Source of the DNA: Sitta carolinensis
Taxonomy: Eukaryota; Chordata; Aves; Passeriformes; Sittidae
NCBI GenBank assembly: GCA_032173965.1
Contig: CM063287.1
Location: 7,197,859-7,261,858, forward strand
Direction of reading: 5' to 3'
DNA: 64,000 nucleotides
In this document: piece after piece, positions 52,013-64,000 of the stretch
How positions within the stretch are numbered: position 1 is the first letter of the stretch
Layout of the letters: the number at the start of each line of letters is the position of its first letter
Made by a program: the position numbers and the translations under genes
Notes under the pieces: model-generated
What the model saw: the letters and a program-made list of their open reading frames with translations, nothing else
What the model was told of the DNA's origin: nothing
The model's database searches: none

Positions 52013-52428
52013 GTAGTCTGCTTTCAGGCCTGAAGTTTCGGATTTTCTAAAGTGCTGGTTTTCTGATGTTTTGGTTTTCTGAAATTCCAGAGGTCGCTGT
52101 AAGATAACACATGACACAGACTCCTGGTGATTCTTTCAAGGCTGCGTGAAGAATGATTTATTTTTAGGGATTGTTCTTCCCTACGTACAATTTTCCACAG
52201 ACCAGTGTGATTGTTGAGAGAAAGACAAACCTGTTCAACCACATTGGTCAAACTGGGGGGACATCAAAAGAAAATCTCTCCCACAGAAAGAATTCACAAC
52301 ATGGATACCGTTACAAAAACAATCCTAATGTTTTTCTATTTTCCCTGGGAAAGGAATTTCAGAAAACCAAAACATCAGAAAACCAGCACTTCAGAAAATC
52401 AGAAACTTCAGGCCTGAAACCAGACTAC
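52013..52428. mobile_element. Non-autonomous TIR element (MITE-like), 416 bp, family unknown
   Basis: The two ends are inverted copies of each other: 52013-52088 and 52353-52428, both 76 bp, match with three mismatches and no gaps. The termini read GTAGTCTG...CAGACTAC. The arms contain the short palindrome TCAGGCCTGA and reiterated TTTTCTGA units. The inner 264 bp is unique, with no open frame resembling a transposase. Flanking 8-bp direct repeats (one mismatch) suggest a cut-and-paste DNA transposon; 8-bp duplications occur in the hAT and Merlin families, and long TIRs are also seen in Mutator-like elements. The same sequence could be a hairpin made by inverted duplication. A reading as an LTR with TG...CA ends and a 4-bp GGCC duplication is possible but leaves the outer symmetry unexplained. 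Confidence 0.7.
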
Positions 52429-52436
52429 AGCCATCT
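52429..52436. repeat. Probable 8-bp target duplication, right copy (AGCCATCT)
   Basis: Directly follows the right inverted repeat; it matches 52005-52012 at seven of eight positions. Confidence 0.6.
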
Positions 52437-55400
52437 ATGGTGGTGATGTGAGTAACTCCACCACTCATCCTCAGGAGCTGGAATGTGACTCCTGAGCAGC
52501 TCTCAGTGAGCAGCAGCTCCTTCCCTGGGCCCATCTCGGATCACTGACTCCACAGGGAATTGTTCCCTGCAGAGGGTGATTGGAAGGAGCTGAGGCATTT
52601 AAAAACAACAGTTCTGGTAATATTAGTCACAGTTTGTGTTATAATGATTTCCAGATGAAGGTTCATCATTGTGCAATGTATTATATAGACAGTCTGAGAA
52701 ATCACAGTCATCTTTGGAAGATGGGTTTCTGAGAGGATCACTGATTCCCAAGAGCTTGGGATTTCTCAGGAATCCTGAAATATTTTCCTACATTTGTAAT
52801 GCCCCTGCCCCTTATTCCCAGCTGCAAAAATCTTTATTATAGGAAGGAGCAATTTAGTTTTTTTTCCAGAGGGACATCATGTCTACTTTCCTTGGTACTG
52901 TGGTTCCCTGATCAGCTAGCCAGTTTGTTACAGGGCTGTGTGATGAGGGATTTTTTTCTGAGGAAAATGTAAATACAAACCAGGCCAGAACATTTTTTTA
53001 TCTTAATTTGCATTACAAATAATCAGTTCCTCATCAGAGAATGTGAAGAGCATCATCTAAAAAGAATTTAATTGAACAGATTTTTAGGGACATGTAATAT
53101 ATATCAAAAGAAAGACGAATTTCATGAAATGTTTTGTTTTGTCAGAAACTCATTTTTCCCTGACAAATGAATTTCAGGGGAGATGTTCCAGAAGGCCCTG
53201 CTCATTGGTGTGTGTGACTGGAGAAAAAATGAGAAGCCCGAACCAGGAGAAACAGCGACACAAAAAATTTTGTCAGAGAAGTTTATGTCTGATGGCAGCT
53301 GGCAAGGAACATAGTTGGAATTCCTAGAGATCTTATTTTCCAAGGAGTTTACACAGGCACTTACTGTTCTACAACACTTATCTCTGGTTTTAGGCACTGC
53401 TGGAGTCCAGCACATTTCTACAGTCTGTTTTAACATTTCACTCATAATTTTAACTGGAGAAGCAACACCTATGATCTTAACTTTAGTTTCTAAGAAGCAT
53501 GAACCACAGTCAGGAGTTAAGCTGGGTAATTCTTGACCTCTTGAGGCAATTAATTTAGCCTGTTTGAAAAAAAAAAAAAACAAAACCCAAACAAAACCAA
53601 CTTGTTGCAAATTCTTTTGACTAGTCTGGCTCCTAAGTGGAGAAAGGCATACCTTGACATTTTAAAGTGTTTTTAAAAGCATCTATGTTCTGAGCCCTTT
53701 CATCCTTGCATATCTTCTTACCACTTATTTATTTTGCAAGAGGACACCTGCTATTTGTTTTGATCATGGGGGACACCTGCAGCACTGCTGTGCTGTTGGG
53801 AATGAGACTCTATTTGATGAAATGAACCTAAAAAGAATAAGAGTTCCTCTTGATGTAGCAGGCATGTGATCATAGATTTGGAGAATGCTCTTGCTATCTG
53901 TTTGTGTAAAGAACCTATATGTGATCACTCTTAAAAAGTAAAAACAGCAGCAAAGCTAACTCAAAGGAGAACCCCATAATGGCTCAGACTTTATGAGACC
54001 TTATTTTCCTTCTATAATGAAATCATCCCACCTCCTTTTATTTCCCCAGGAGGACCTGGGAGAGGTTGTAACAGAGGTGGTTGTTGCCTGTTGCCATGAA
54101 ACACAGCTGTTTGCAAAGCAGATAACTCACTGATGAAGGGATTTAATTTTCTTGTAAATGGATGGGATGAAGCACACTCCTGCAGGTCTCAGAAAGAGCT
54201 CTGTGTGTGTGTGAGTGTAGGAGGCTGCCTCAGTCATGTTAAATTCATACTAGGTAGCACTTCCAGAAATGACTGGGAAGTAGAGCTGTTGTTGATGCAA
54301 AAGGTCACAGACATTAATAGCCTGCAGAACTATTCCAGGGTGCGGAATTATTCACAGCTGCCAAAACACAAAGGAAAAGAATAAAAAAGAATGAGGGAAA
54401 GAAAAGGCTTGAAACAATAACATCTCTCTGTTATTACCACTGTTATATTTTGGGGTTTTAAAAAACACTCATCTTGGAGGGGAACGGGGGCATTAATTCT
54501 GAGCTGTTTTATGCTTTCGTCTTTTAAACAGCAACATGAAATGTGGAGTTTTTTTGCTCTGCTTTTATTACATTTAGACGCTTTTGTGGAAATATGAACA
54601 GCAGTGGGTCTTGATGAGATGCGTGTTCTTCTGACTGAGAATGGCCTTTAAATGGAGACCAGTCTTTTTCTTTTTTTTCTCAAAGGCTCCAAACCAATAC
54701 AGAAGAGGTGGAGGGTCAGAAAAGGGAAAGGTTGGAAGGGAAGAGGAGGAAAGCAGTGAAAAGGAAGGGAGGTTGTTGAAGATTCAGACAAGAATATAGG
54801 CTGTTCTTTAGGATTGAAAATATTTTGATGCTCAAAGAAAATTAAATTCTTCTGTATTTAAGGCTGGTTGTGTACTTGTGGCAGAGACACAGAAGGGAAA
54901 GCCATAGCTCTTGAAAGCCTTTATAGAAAAAAAGGAATGAAAAGCACGAAGAATATCAAATGGGAAATTTGTGTCTGTGCTGTCCTCCCTCCTTCCCTCC
55001 CTCTCACCAGGACTCACAGCCCCTTATTTTCCTCACAACCCCTTGCAGACAGTCAGGGGTTCCAAGCAGGAGACAGAAAATAACAAAACTCCTGTGTTTA
55101 TAGTCAGATATATAGCTGGTATGATTTGATAGCCCAAGCTGATAGTCAATGCTAGGCATGATCCTCTTCTATGTACACTGGCATTTATTATGCCAACAAA
55201 GTCACAGATCAATCATTTTCACCCCTGCTGCTGACAGATCAGGTGTAGGCTTACAGCAAGTGAGGAACAGTGCAGATTAGGAGCTAGCTCTATTGTTGAT
55301 TACAAATCACAAAGTCTTTGACTTGCCGAGCAAAATAGGAACAGACATTTTCTCTTTTTCCTTTCTGACTAAAAAATTAAATTACTGTTGTATTTTTAGC

Positions 55401-57034
55401 CACCCTTTCCCTTCCCACCAACATTTCCCTCCCCTTCAATACAGATCAATAGTTCTGTCCTTTCCAGCAGGTATTTTCAGAACTCCACCAGTCTGCACTC
55501 ACCCTGCAAAAGGAGAAAGCCCTGGTCCTTATCTGCATCCTCTTAATCTGACAAGTGCACTCCCTGACTGGTTTTAGCTGTGTTTCCTCCATTGTCCCTC
55601 CTTCAAAGAAATCTTTGTAGGGATGGCTCAGGAGACAGCCAGTGGTCTGTAACACCTTTCCCTCCTACATTTGCTTCCAGCAGTGATTATCATCTTCTGC
55701 TTTATGAGGGAAGCGAGTTCTCTTCAAGCTCCTGGCAGACAAAGTGTCTAAAGGATAGGATTCATTGCATTCATGGATGGTAGCTAATGGGCACAGCTGT
55801 AGTGTACTGTGTAGGACTTCAGCTGACATTAGCTGTCTAAAGCTCTGAGAAAGGTATGGACCAAGTGCCCCTTCCTGGAGGTATTTGGGGTTGCATAAAA
55901 ACTCAGTAGGTAATGGAAAATTATTGTATTAATTTTATAATTTTTTTCTATCCTTGTACCATACCTGCCATGTTTGAGTTGTCTGTGGCAGAGTGCAGTG
56001 TGTTGTGAATTATCCCAGCACGTAAGGAAATATGAGCTGGCCTCTAATGAGGGTAACAAGGTTTTTCCATGGTTGTGCAGAGACTAAATCACCTGATGTA
56101 TGGACACTTAATCAAGGACTTTTCCTAGGGACTTGCAATCAGATGCTGACACAAAAAAAAATCCCAAGCAACACATCAAAGCTAAAATAGCTAAAATAGT
56201 TGTTACTATTGATAAGAAGATGCAATGGTTTGTAATAGTTTAACCAATGTTCTAAATATCGCATAAGGGGTGTACATTAGTTTGTCCAAATGATCAAATA
56301 ACTGTCCCTCTGAATTAAAAAGGGAAGGAGACAAAAATCCAGTTCAGCAAATCCTTTTTCTTCTAAGGGAGAGAAAATAAGAGTCTCTATTCCTGTTATG
56401 TGCCTGCTACTCTCTCACCTGCCCTTTTCTTTCCTCTGGTCACTGGTAATCAAAACATCCAGGGAATCTGAGACAGGCTTGATGGGGAATTAGCTCCCAT
56501 GTAAATGTTGTCAGCGTGCCTGCCTGACTCTGAATATCAGTTCATATCTTGCAAGGTGATGAAGAAGGCTGGATAATTTATATTTAGCTTCTCTTAAGTG
56601 GCTGCTGTTTGCTGGAGCATTGATTGTAGTTGTGGGTGTATATAAGGGATGTGCAGAGGGTGTGTGTGGCACTCTGAGATGAAGATGATTATCATCTAAG
56701 GAATGCTCAGGGATGGCAGTCAACCCTAACTTTTAGCTTCTGTAAATCATGACAAAGAGAGTTCAAAGAAATCTCTTACCTGCATCACACTTCCACTAAA
56801 CTTGATGTGGAGTACCTGGATAGAGGTATCAAGGATCAAGCAGTAGTCATTACTAGAGCAGTGGAGATTTCACCACTGCTGGCAGTTAAATCTATTTTTG
56901 TAAAAGTATAGAAACATTTCTATAGTTATGTTAATATTATAATATATAATATAGGTTATTAGAACATAATCTATATTAATAGTAATTCAGCTGCCTGTGT
57001 AAGAGTTCAAAAAAGATCATAAAATGAAGGATGT
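52437..57034. other. Unannotated sequence
   Basis: No supported gene. The 162-codon minus-strand open frame (53122-53610) is the longest in the window but has no family likeness. It overlaps an A-rich run (53567-53599). A long pyrimidine tract ending CTCACCAG lies near 55010 without a convincing exon after it. About 56930-56990 is very AT-rich. Confidence 0.5.
53567..53599. repeat. A-rich run with AAAC units
   Basis: A run of about 14 A passes into CAAAAC-type units. It is a low-complexity tract with no visible parent element. Confidence 0.85.
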
Positions 57035-57191
57035 TGTTTTGTGGGGTTATTTTTGTTTGTTTGTTGGGTTTTTTTGTTTTTTTTTTTGGGGGGGGGGGCT
57101 TTTTTTTGTGTAGTTCTTTTTTTTGAGTGTGTGTGTTTGTGGTTTTGTTTGTTTGTTTTGTTGTGGTGTGGTTTGGTTTGGGTTTTTTGGC
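57035..57191. repeat. Strand-asymmetric T/G tract with adjoining T11 and G11 runs
   Basis: About 155 bp of the plus strand are almost entirely T and G, with only a few A and C. It is built from TTTG, TGTG and GGTTT units around T11 (57077-57087) directly followed by G11 (57088-57098). Long C runs on one strand and G runs on the other can form G-quadruplex-type structures and make base calls unreliable. No element boundaries are visible. Confidence 0.92.
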
Positions 57192-60100
57192 AATAACTGA
57201 GGGGTGATCCCAGGGGACAGATCCTGTAGCAAACAGGCTGAGGTATCCCTGCTCAATGTCAGTGATCCAAGTGCTGCACTTGATGCTATGTGAAGTGACT
57301 ATGAGCCCAGGCTCAGAGTGCACCGGAAGTTCCTTGGGATGGCAGGAATCTCATGCATTTGAAATGGTTCTACTTAGCTCTTGCCCAAGTTGTTTTTAAC
57401 TTTTTACTTCATATTTATCTGTCATTGTGTCAGAAATCATCTCATAACATTCCTGGTGTCACCACTCCAAGCTCCAGACTCGGCAGTACCAAAATTCTGA
57501 TGCACTGTTTGCCTGATCTCAGAGAGAGTGGATAAAGAAAGCTGAGGATGCAAGCACCACTCACCAGGAGCAATGGGGATTGCACAGGCTCTTTCTGCAG
57601 CAGGATTTCCTCCTCAGCATTTAAACAGGGACAAGGAAACTGGTGAGATTCAAATGTACAGTTCAGCTGAGCTGCAAGATTTCCTGGAAATGCTTGTACT
57701 TGATTTGCTCAGTCCACGAAGAAAAGTCAGATATCTTAAAGCAAGAAATCCTTAAAAAAATTCTAGTCCCCAGTTTTTTCATGCTAGTGTCTCATCAGGT
57801 TCACAGAAAGGACTTTCATGTGACAGAAGAGGCTTTTGCACATGCTATTGCATCCTGTCTTTCCTTGTTTCACAGAAACCATAAGTGTTAACAAAATTTG
57901 GAGAAGGCACAGAGTCTAACTGATTACATCCACAGTTTTCTTTCCAGCTCTGTGTTGTCATGCAAGTATTTAGTGAAAGTGCTTCTGAAAGACATAAGGA
58001 GGGACATGTCTTAGGTAATGTTTTATATGTTGAAGTTTCATTGAAGTTTCAGCTTACTTGAGTTTGAAATTCACACTAAAGACAATCTGAGAAGAGACAA
58101 AGGCATCTGTTGCTTACTGTCAGTATTTCATTCTCATTCAAATCATTGCAGGACAGGTTTGAAACTCAGCTGACATCTTCCTGAGATGTTGACACTGCTT
58201 GAGAGTCCCTCATCACTGTGACTTTAATAAAGGGGAAATACTATGGTTTTTCTTCCCTCTGGCACCTTGGGCCAGTGTTTCTGTTTTTGGAAACACCTTG
58301 TGCATCAGACTGAGCCACTGGAAGATGTGGTGCAAGTATTTCGGGAGCACCAGCTCTCCATGAGCCTGGCTTTGAGAAACAGCATGGTTTGGAAACTGAT
58401 CTCTAACACAGTGATGTATAATATGGGAGGGAGGCGTGGGAGGGTCTGCACAGAATGACGGGATTTTGGTTCCCATGACAAACAGCTGCAAAAGGAAATT
58501 TTGTCTCACTTTCAGAAGCCAAAGGGCTCTGGGAGAACACCCTGCAGGGCTGACCCTGCCAGGGGCTCTCCTGTTCTGCTCCTTCCCGCACACACGAGCC
58601 TTCACGGCCTCTGTCCTGCCTTATCCTGACAGTGCCCAGGAGTTCCAAACACCCCTCCCTGCCATGCAGAGCAGGGCGTTGGCAGATGGGAAATCTCTTT
58701 GTGAGGCTGTCTTTGTGTGCAGGCGCTCTCCGAGATGGGTGACCTCAGGGAGACTCGGGAGACAATAAAAGGCAGAAAATCTTTCAGCTGGTGTCATTTA
58801 ATAATGAAAACACATTTCAGCTCCTCATTTGCAGCCACATGGATGGGCTGCCTTTTTCACTTGAAAAAGAAATCTTCCAGAGAGGAAGAATAACCGCTGT
58901 TTTTGAAAGAGTTTTGCTACATGAGCTGTAACAGACTGACAGCACTATAAAGCCATTTATAGATCCATAGTTTCAGACCAGGATGCTCAATAAAGGCTGA
59001 TAGAGTAGATTTATTATGTGAATTTAAGTTAACTTATGTAAAGGCACTGTTTCTCTTGGAAATCTGGTTCTTTTCCCCCTTTTCTAAAGCAGTTTTTCCA
59101 AGAAATACTTTGACACTTGAATTATTTCTCCAATGCAATGGAAATGGGGAAGGGAGCATCCTTGATTTTCCCATTGGCACTAAATGGGAAGTCACACACT
59201 GATAATCTAAGGGTGAAGAAAATGTCTCTGGAGAGTTCTGGTCTTCAGTGGCATTTATCAATCCTCTTTGGCTCCACTGCTTTCACATAGTGACTACTGA
59301 CACACTCCAGTTATCTTCCCTGAGGTCAACAAACATTTCTCTGGTTCATCTTGGGAATAGAAACAGTGAAACTGCTTTCCTCCTCTTTTTTTTTCTCTGT
59401 CAGGGATGATATTTAGCTCATCTTCCTCCTTTCAGTGCTTTAGTTTGATCACTCAACAGTGTCCACCTCATTCAGCTGCCTAAATATGCCTCGTTGAAAA
59501 CCTGCACCCCTCCTGATCATGAAAGAGACACACGGGACTTGCTTTGCTGCTTTCCTGGGAACGAGGGAAAGTTGTGCTGCCGGCAGCAGTACCCATCTGC
59601 TGGCAGGGACTGTGGCTGTGTAGGCATCCCTGGTCCTCACCAGGATGCTGCACGCAGTGATGGGATGAGCTGCTCCTGCTGGAACTGCCTACCAGTGTGC
59701 AGTGAGTGCCTCCTGCATTTGACACAGTGTGTAAAGGCTGCAGGATTTGCAGGTTGGGCAGTTTGCACTGAAGGTTTTGCCCACAGGTACAGATATAATG
59801 TCAACTCTCTCAGGGAGAGACTTCTGTGACTGGGAAAGTGGTAAAAATATCTTAAATGTCTAAACACTGGGCAATTTACTAATAATGAGATATATTTGAT
59901 ATAATGGCCCACAGCTTATTCACACCCAAGGCTTGCTGTGAGTACTACAGTTCTTCTAATGTAGCAGTGCAGAATAGGACATTATTTCTTCTAAATGTGT
60001 AGATATAAAAAATAAAAGTCTTTTGGCAAAGGAATGCCGTGCTATTCAGCAAAGAGCTGCAGCAAACCACTTACTCCAGCAAGGAAACAGAGCAAATGTG

Positions 60101-60315
60101 TTTCTCAGTAGAGGAATGTGTCTTGGTAAACTGAATGTTTTGCCTGGCACAAATGCAACAATGATTAAGAAACTAGAAAGCTTTATAGCTGTGTCTGTTT
60201 ACACAGGTCAGAGGGTCTTTGTTCAGCGTGGCTAATTATGTTGATTCTCAGAAATTTAGAGGCAACATGAGAAGTATGCTAGGAGTAGCTGTAATGACAA
60301 TGGATATTAAGGGGA
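57192..60315. other. Unannotated sequence
   Basis: No supported gene. A cysteine-rich open frame of about 110 codons at 59494-59829 sits in a less AT-rich patch and has no known domain spacing. Confidence 0.5.
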
Positions 60316-60515
60316 AAATTCCCCTTTGATAGGTTGTCAAGTATTGGAACAGGCTGCTCAGGGAAGAAGTTGAGTCACCGTCCCTGGAGGTGTTTAAAGA
60401 TGTGTAGATGTGTCACTTAGGGACATGATTTAGGGGTGGACTTGGCAGTGTCAGGTTGGTGGTTGGACTTGATGGCTTTAAGGGTATTTTCTAAGCTAAA
60501 GGGTTCTGTGGCAAG
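60316..60515 (+). mobile_element. CR1 LINE, 5'-truncated 3' end, old
   Basis: A diverged CR1 3' end: TATTGGAACAGGCTGCTCAG, then GTCCCTGGAGGTGTTTAAAG, a GATTTAGGGGTGGACTTGGC block, and GGTTGGACTTGATGGCTTTA before a degraded terminus (AAGGGTTCTGTG). It is plus strand with the coding part lost. The GTGTTTAAAGATGTGTAGATG and TTGGTGGTTGGACTTGATG pattern differs from the copy at 21340 and fits another CR1 subfamily. Confidence 0.88.
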
Positions 60516-63500
60516 AGTAACAACAATTGGGAAATTGTGCTGCACATCACATCTTTCTTTTGGCTATGAAGTAATTGGTTTTTGCATAAAATGTTCACCA
60601 TGCTTGCCCGAAGTCTGTGTTCAAACACAGCAAAAGTCCTTTGGAGGCTTGCTGGAAGGGCAGTTTGGATATTTTGTTGTTACTAAAACCCTCCTGTCCG
60701 AGTTTGAGTTTAGGCTGGTGTGTACAGGTCATTCAAAAAGATACCTTCTAACAGGAAAAACCTTTGCACAAGGGAAAAATCAGTGCAAAACATGCTAAAA
60801 CCTGAATTGTAGGGGGAAAAAAATCACAGAAAGATTTGTTTTGTCCATTCAAATCAAAGATTTGTATCTGGCTTTGTAAAGTTTCAGGCATCCCAAATTT
60901 TCCTTTTTAAATATACTACCAATAGGTACAAAGGAGGTTTCGCTTCTTGCAACAGGATAACTGTATGAGTAGAGAGTTATGTGAGGCTCCCCAAGTCCAT
61001 CCTGCCAGAGAAATGATAGGGCAGCCTCCTGGGTCAGTGTGTGCAGTGCTTTTTGATAAATGGCCTGAATTTGTGGGTAGCCAGCAATAAAAACTGGCAG
61101 ATTTACATTCTTTTGAGCACTCAAGCAGTCACCAGGGAATATGTCAGCTTAAAGCATTTGAAAATTCATGAGCCAGAATTCCAAAATGATTGAGGAGTTT
61201 GTGTGAATAATGATTAGGAAAAAAGTTGTGATCCTTTGCTTTCTGATGCTTTAAACTATATATAACCACAGTTTGGTTTTCTTTGATTGTTTGTTTTCCA
61301 CTGACCACCTGCAGTTTGTTGTGAGGCTCACCTTTCACATGAACACCTCGTTGCACCAGAATAAGATTGGAAAATGTGAGTGCTCATGGTAAAACTCATG
61401 AAAAATTATTGCTGTTCCACTCAAACGCTTTGGGGAAGAGATTATACGATATTTTGGATACCTAAACTCTAGAGTCAACCCCAGTTTTTGCAGTGTGGCT
61501 TATTGTAATCAGCAAGACATTCATGTTTTCCACCTTTGCCTCAAGTTTGCTCTTCAGTCTTCAGCTCCCTTGTGACTACCAGCCAGGGCTTGGAGATGTC
61601 ACTGTTGCATTTCACCAAGACAGGTGCAGACACTTTTGTACTAATCTTGCCACTGGCTTTTCAGACAAAATCTACCAGAGGTCCATAACCTTCCAGATTG
61701 GGAAAAGGGAGATGGGCTTTGTTTGTGCCCAGGTTTGTGTGCATGTCCTGGCTCAGTATGAGCCCAGCACTGCCCGCATTACCGGCAGCTCTCACTTGAG
61801 GGCCACAGATCTTCAGTTTAGCAGCTCCTCAGATTTATTCACTGCAAAAGAAAGGCAGCAGGACTGCTCTCTGTCTCATGGTAGCATTAATTTTCAAACA
61901 GAAGGCAGGATGATCAATAACCTATTCTTCTGGCAGTTTTACTTAGTTTATTCCTGTGTCAGATATTAGTTCCCTCAGCAATTTTACCACCTGCAGGGTT
62001 GATGTCATCCATTCAGTGTGGCTCGACTGTTGTCCCTAACTCTAGTGTGTCACACGTGTCTCTGTGAGGTCCTGAGCCACAGCAGAGCTTGGCATGGTAG
62101 GTAAGATTAAATAATTCAGAGCTGCATGTAATTGGCCATCCCTGAACTAAGCAATCATTTGTGATTTATCCCAAAGCATTCAGCAAATGCAGCTGTTTCC
62201 ATCCGCCTGTACTGCTCTGTTAAGTTAGGGAGCTGCAGAGGCTGAACCCAGCAGTTCTGCTTGCTACAAGCTGTGCTGTGGCATGCTACTCTTTTGCTGA
62301 AAGAACTGAAAGGTCAGTTTTGAGGTCCTTATTCAGAAAGGTTAAATAAAAAAGGCCTCCCTAATAAGAACATAGGTTTAGTTTTTGTTTTATCACAAAA
62401 AGGAATATTGCCAAAGCAAAAGCACCTGAAATTAATGAAATGAAGACCTTAAGGTCACAATTCCATTTTTCTCATTTAGAACAGGACTAGCAAAAGTTGC
62501 TGAACGGACCAAGAAGGATTCCTTTGCAACCACCTAAAGCATGGGCTGTGCCTGGCAGAGGAACTGCGTGTGCATCTGCCTTTCCAGCTCTGACCAAGGA
62601 AGATGTCTGTGCCTCATGCTAGGTCTGTCATTTAATACTGTTCAAAACCATAGAACATAATGTAATTTTATACCGTTAAGCAGCAGCAGACAGACAATGA
62701 AAGAAAAAATGGACAGTCTGTAACCTCATAGAACAATCACATTTTTGTGGCAGATTTTCACTGTATCTCTCTTTTTCTCTTGTTTTTCCGAGTATTTATC
62801 TACATGGAAGAGGATCTCTGTTTCCTGAGAGATCATCTGTCCCTGCTGCTTATACCCTATTTGATGCCATGATCTTGGTTGCTGTGGAAATGATTAAGCT
62901 GTCATCAACAAATTCAGATGGGGAATCAGCTCTGGGAGAAGATGACACAACATTCCTTCTTCTATGCAAATGTGTGCAGTTAAGAATGGCAAACAAACAA
63001 ACAAGCAAAATATAGAGGCAAACACCCTTTTGCCTCCCAATTCACTATTCAGACTGAGCAGACTTTTAAATAAGCACATTTTTCCAAGGGGGTGTCAGAG
63101 GGTGCCTAGAAAAAGTCACCCACTGCTGTGGAAGCGGCAGAAGGGGGCTAGAGCCCAGTGAATGCCTTCTCATCAGTTTGGCTTAAAAGGGTACAAACTC
63201 CAAAACAGATGCCAGAACCCCTTTTGACCTGAGCTTTAAGCATGCCATGACAGAAGCAATAAGTTGCACAGGTAAGTAAGAGCAGCACATTTTTTGTGAG
63301 TGCAAAGAAATATGCAGCAGGCAGAGCACCAGAACTGCGTCCTCTGCCCTTAAATAGCTGCCCAGGGTTGTGTTAAGCACAGCAGTCACAGTGGGAAAAG
63401 TGATGCTCCCAGACATTAGATGAGGTTACATTGACTCAGGAAAATGAAATGCCTCCCAGAAGTATCTTTGGATTTCATTAATATGTGTTCAGAGTAGATG

Positions 63501-64000
63501 GCTATTCTCCAAAGAGGACTGGTGTTAACCAGCACCTGATTGCATCTGGAATTGCACAGGGGATTTTTCACTGTTTGGTGAATATAAATGGGGAGCGGGT
63601 CACCTAGGTTGTGTTGTTGTAGTTGTAATTAGAAAGACAAACTGTGTGGGAAGAGAAAGTCAACAATGATCCTGATAATTAGTTTAATACCGCTGTGCAC
63701 GTCTGCTGTGTTCTTTGAAGTCTGCAATGCCTCTGTCTCTGTGGTAGGTGTAAATACCTTAGAGTAAGTCAAACCCAGCTACTATGACTTTCCAGTCTTC
63801 GCAACACTAATGTCTCAAATATAGGCTGTATTCAGGAAAGGGTCAGAAAATACTAAAGAGGAAAAAAACTAGAGGTTTTTTTCATTGGAGAACTCTCCTA
63901 AAATTTTGGGGCTTTTTTTTCCAGGATCTCCTGGATATAAAATTCAAAGCCTTGAGCTGCTCTTTGCCTCCAGCTAAAATTATACAAAGCAAAAGGAAAA
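60516..64000. other. Unannotated sequence
   Basis: No supported gene. A 158-codon plus-strand open frame runs from a GTG at 61493 to 61969 and has no ATG until codon 11, no recognised domain and no splice context. A strong donor (CACAG then GTAAGTAAG) lies near 63271, but the acceptors before it are poor. Confidence 0.5.

Noticed and set aside
52022..52419. Reading the inverted-repeat element as an LTR with TG...CA ends
   Set aside because: It would need a 4-bp GGCC duplication that is itself palindromic and would leave the matching outer arm sequence unexplained.
52171..52446. Open frames on both strands with a shared C-terminal peptide
   Set aside because: The shared peptide comes from the two inverted-repeat arms, not from homologous proteins.
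53122..53610. 162-codon minus-strand open frame, the longest in the window
   Set aside because: It runs into an A-rich low-complexity run that supplies a poly-Phe stretch, and the peptide matches no family I know.
56976..57323. Lys/Pro-rich minus-strand open frame
   Set aside because: It is a translation of the T/G low-complexity tract.
59494..59829. Cysteine-rich open frame as a possible secreted protein
   Set aside because: No signal peptide, no regular cysteine spacing and no splice context.
61493..61969. 158-codon plus-strand open frame
   Set aside because: No ATG near the start, no recognised domain and no splice signals; an open frame of this length is close to the chance expectation for six frames over 64 kb.

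Overview
The window looks like non-coding DNA from a perching bird (Passeriformes, probably an oscine songbird). The evidence is its repeats: several 5'-truncated CR1 LINE copies, a SINE with a tRNA-Ile-like head and a CR1-type tail (the zebra-finch TguSINE1 design), a passerine-type solo LTR with 8-bp inverted termini and a perfect 5-bp target duplication, and a second passerine-type LTR. The rest is AT-rich, repeat-poor and dense in stop codons in all frames. No open reading frame matches a protein family I recognise. The longest (about 160 codons) are near what chance gives in 64 kb, so I read the window as a gene desert or the inside of a very large intron.

Layout. 1-7.5 kb: unannotated sequence with an antisense CR1 reverse-transcriptase relic at 170-400. 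7.5-15.9 kb: unannotated sequence with a few weak candidate minus-strand exons (7451-7559, 8616-8690, 12874-12904, 14893-15093). 16-22.8 kb: the repeat-rich part, with a T43 tract, two CR1 3' ends, a T/G tract, a (TG)n microsatellite and an LTR at 22346-22812. 25.3-27.2 kb: a T26 tract, then a less AT-rich block ending in a good polyadenylation signal. 31.3-39.3 kb: three phase-compatible candidate plus-strand exons and two AT-rich, homeodomain-site-like blocks. 41-42.5 kb: an (AT)18 microsatellite and the tRNA/CR1 SINE. 48.5-49.1 kb: the solo LTR. 52.0-52.4 kb: a 416-bp element with 76-bp terminal inverted repeats. 57.0-57.2 kb: a strongly strand-asymmetric T/G tract with G11. 60.3-60.5 kb: another CR1 3' end.

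The most interesting item is the 52013-52428 element. It has 76-bp inverted termini differing at only 3 positions, flanked by near-perfect 8-bp direct repeats, which looks like a non-autonomous cut-and-paste DNA transposon (MITE). Such elements are uncommon in songbird genomes and I cannot assign it to a named family. The candidate exons are hypotheses only: splice sites and open frames of this quality arise by chance in 64 kb, and I recognise none of the peptides. I see no tRNA, rRNA, CRISPR or bacterial-type feature.
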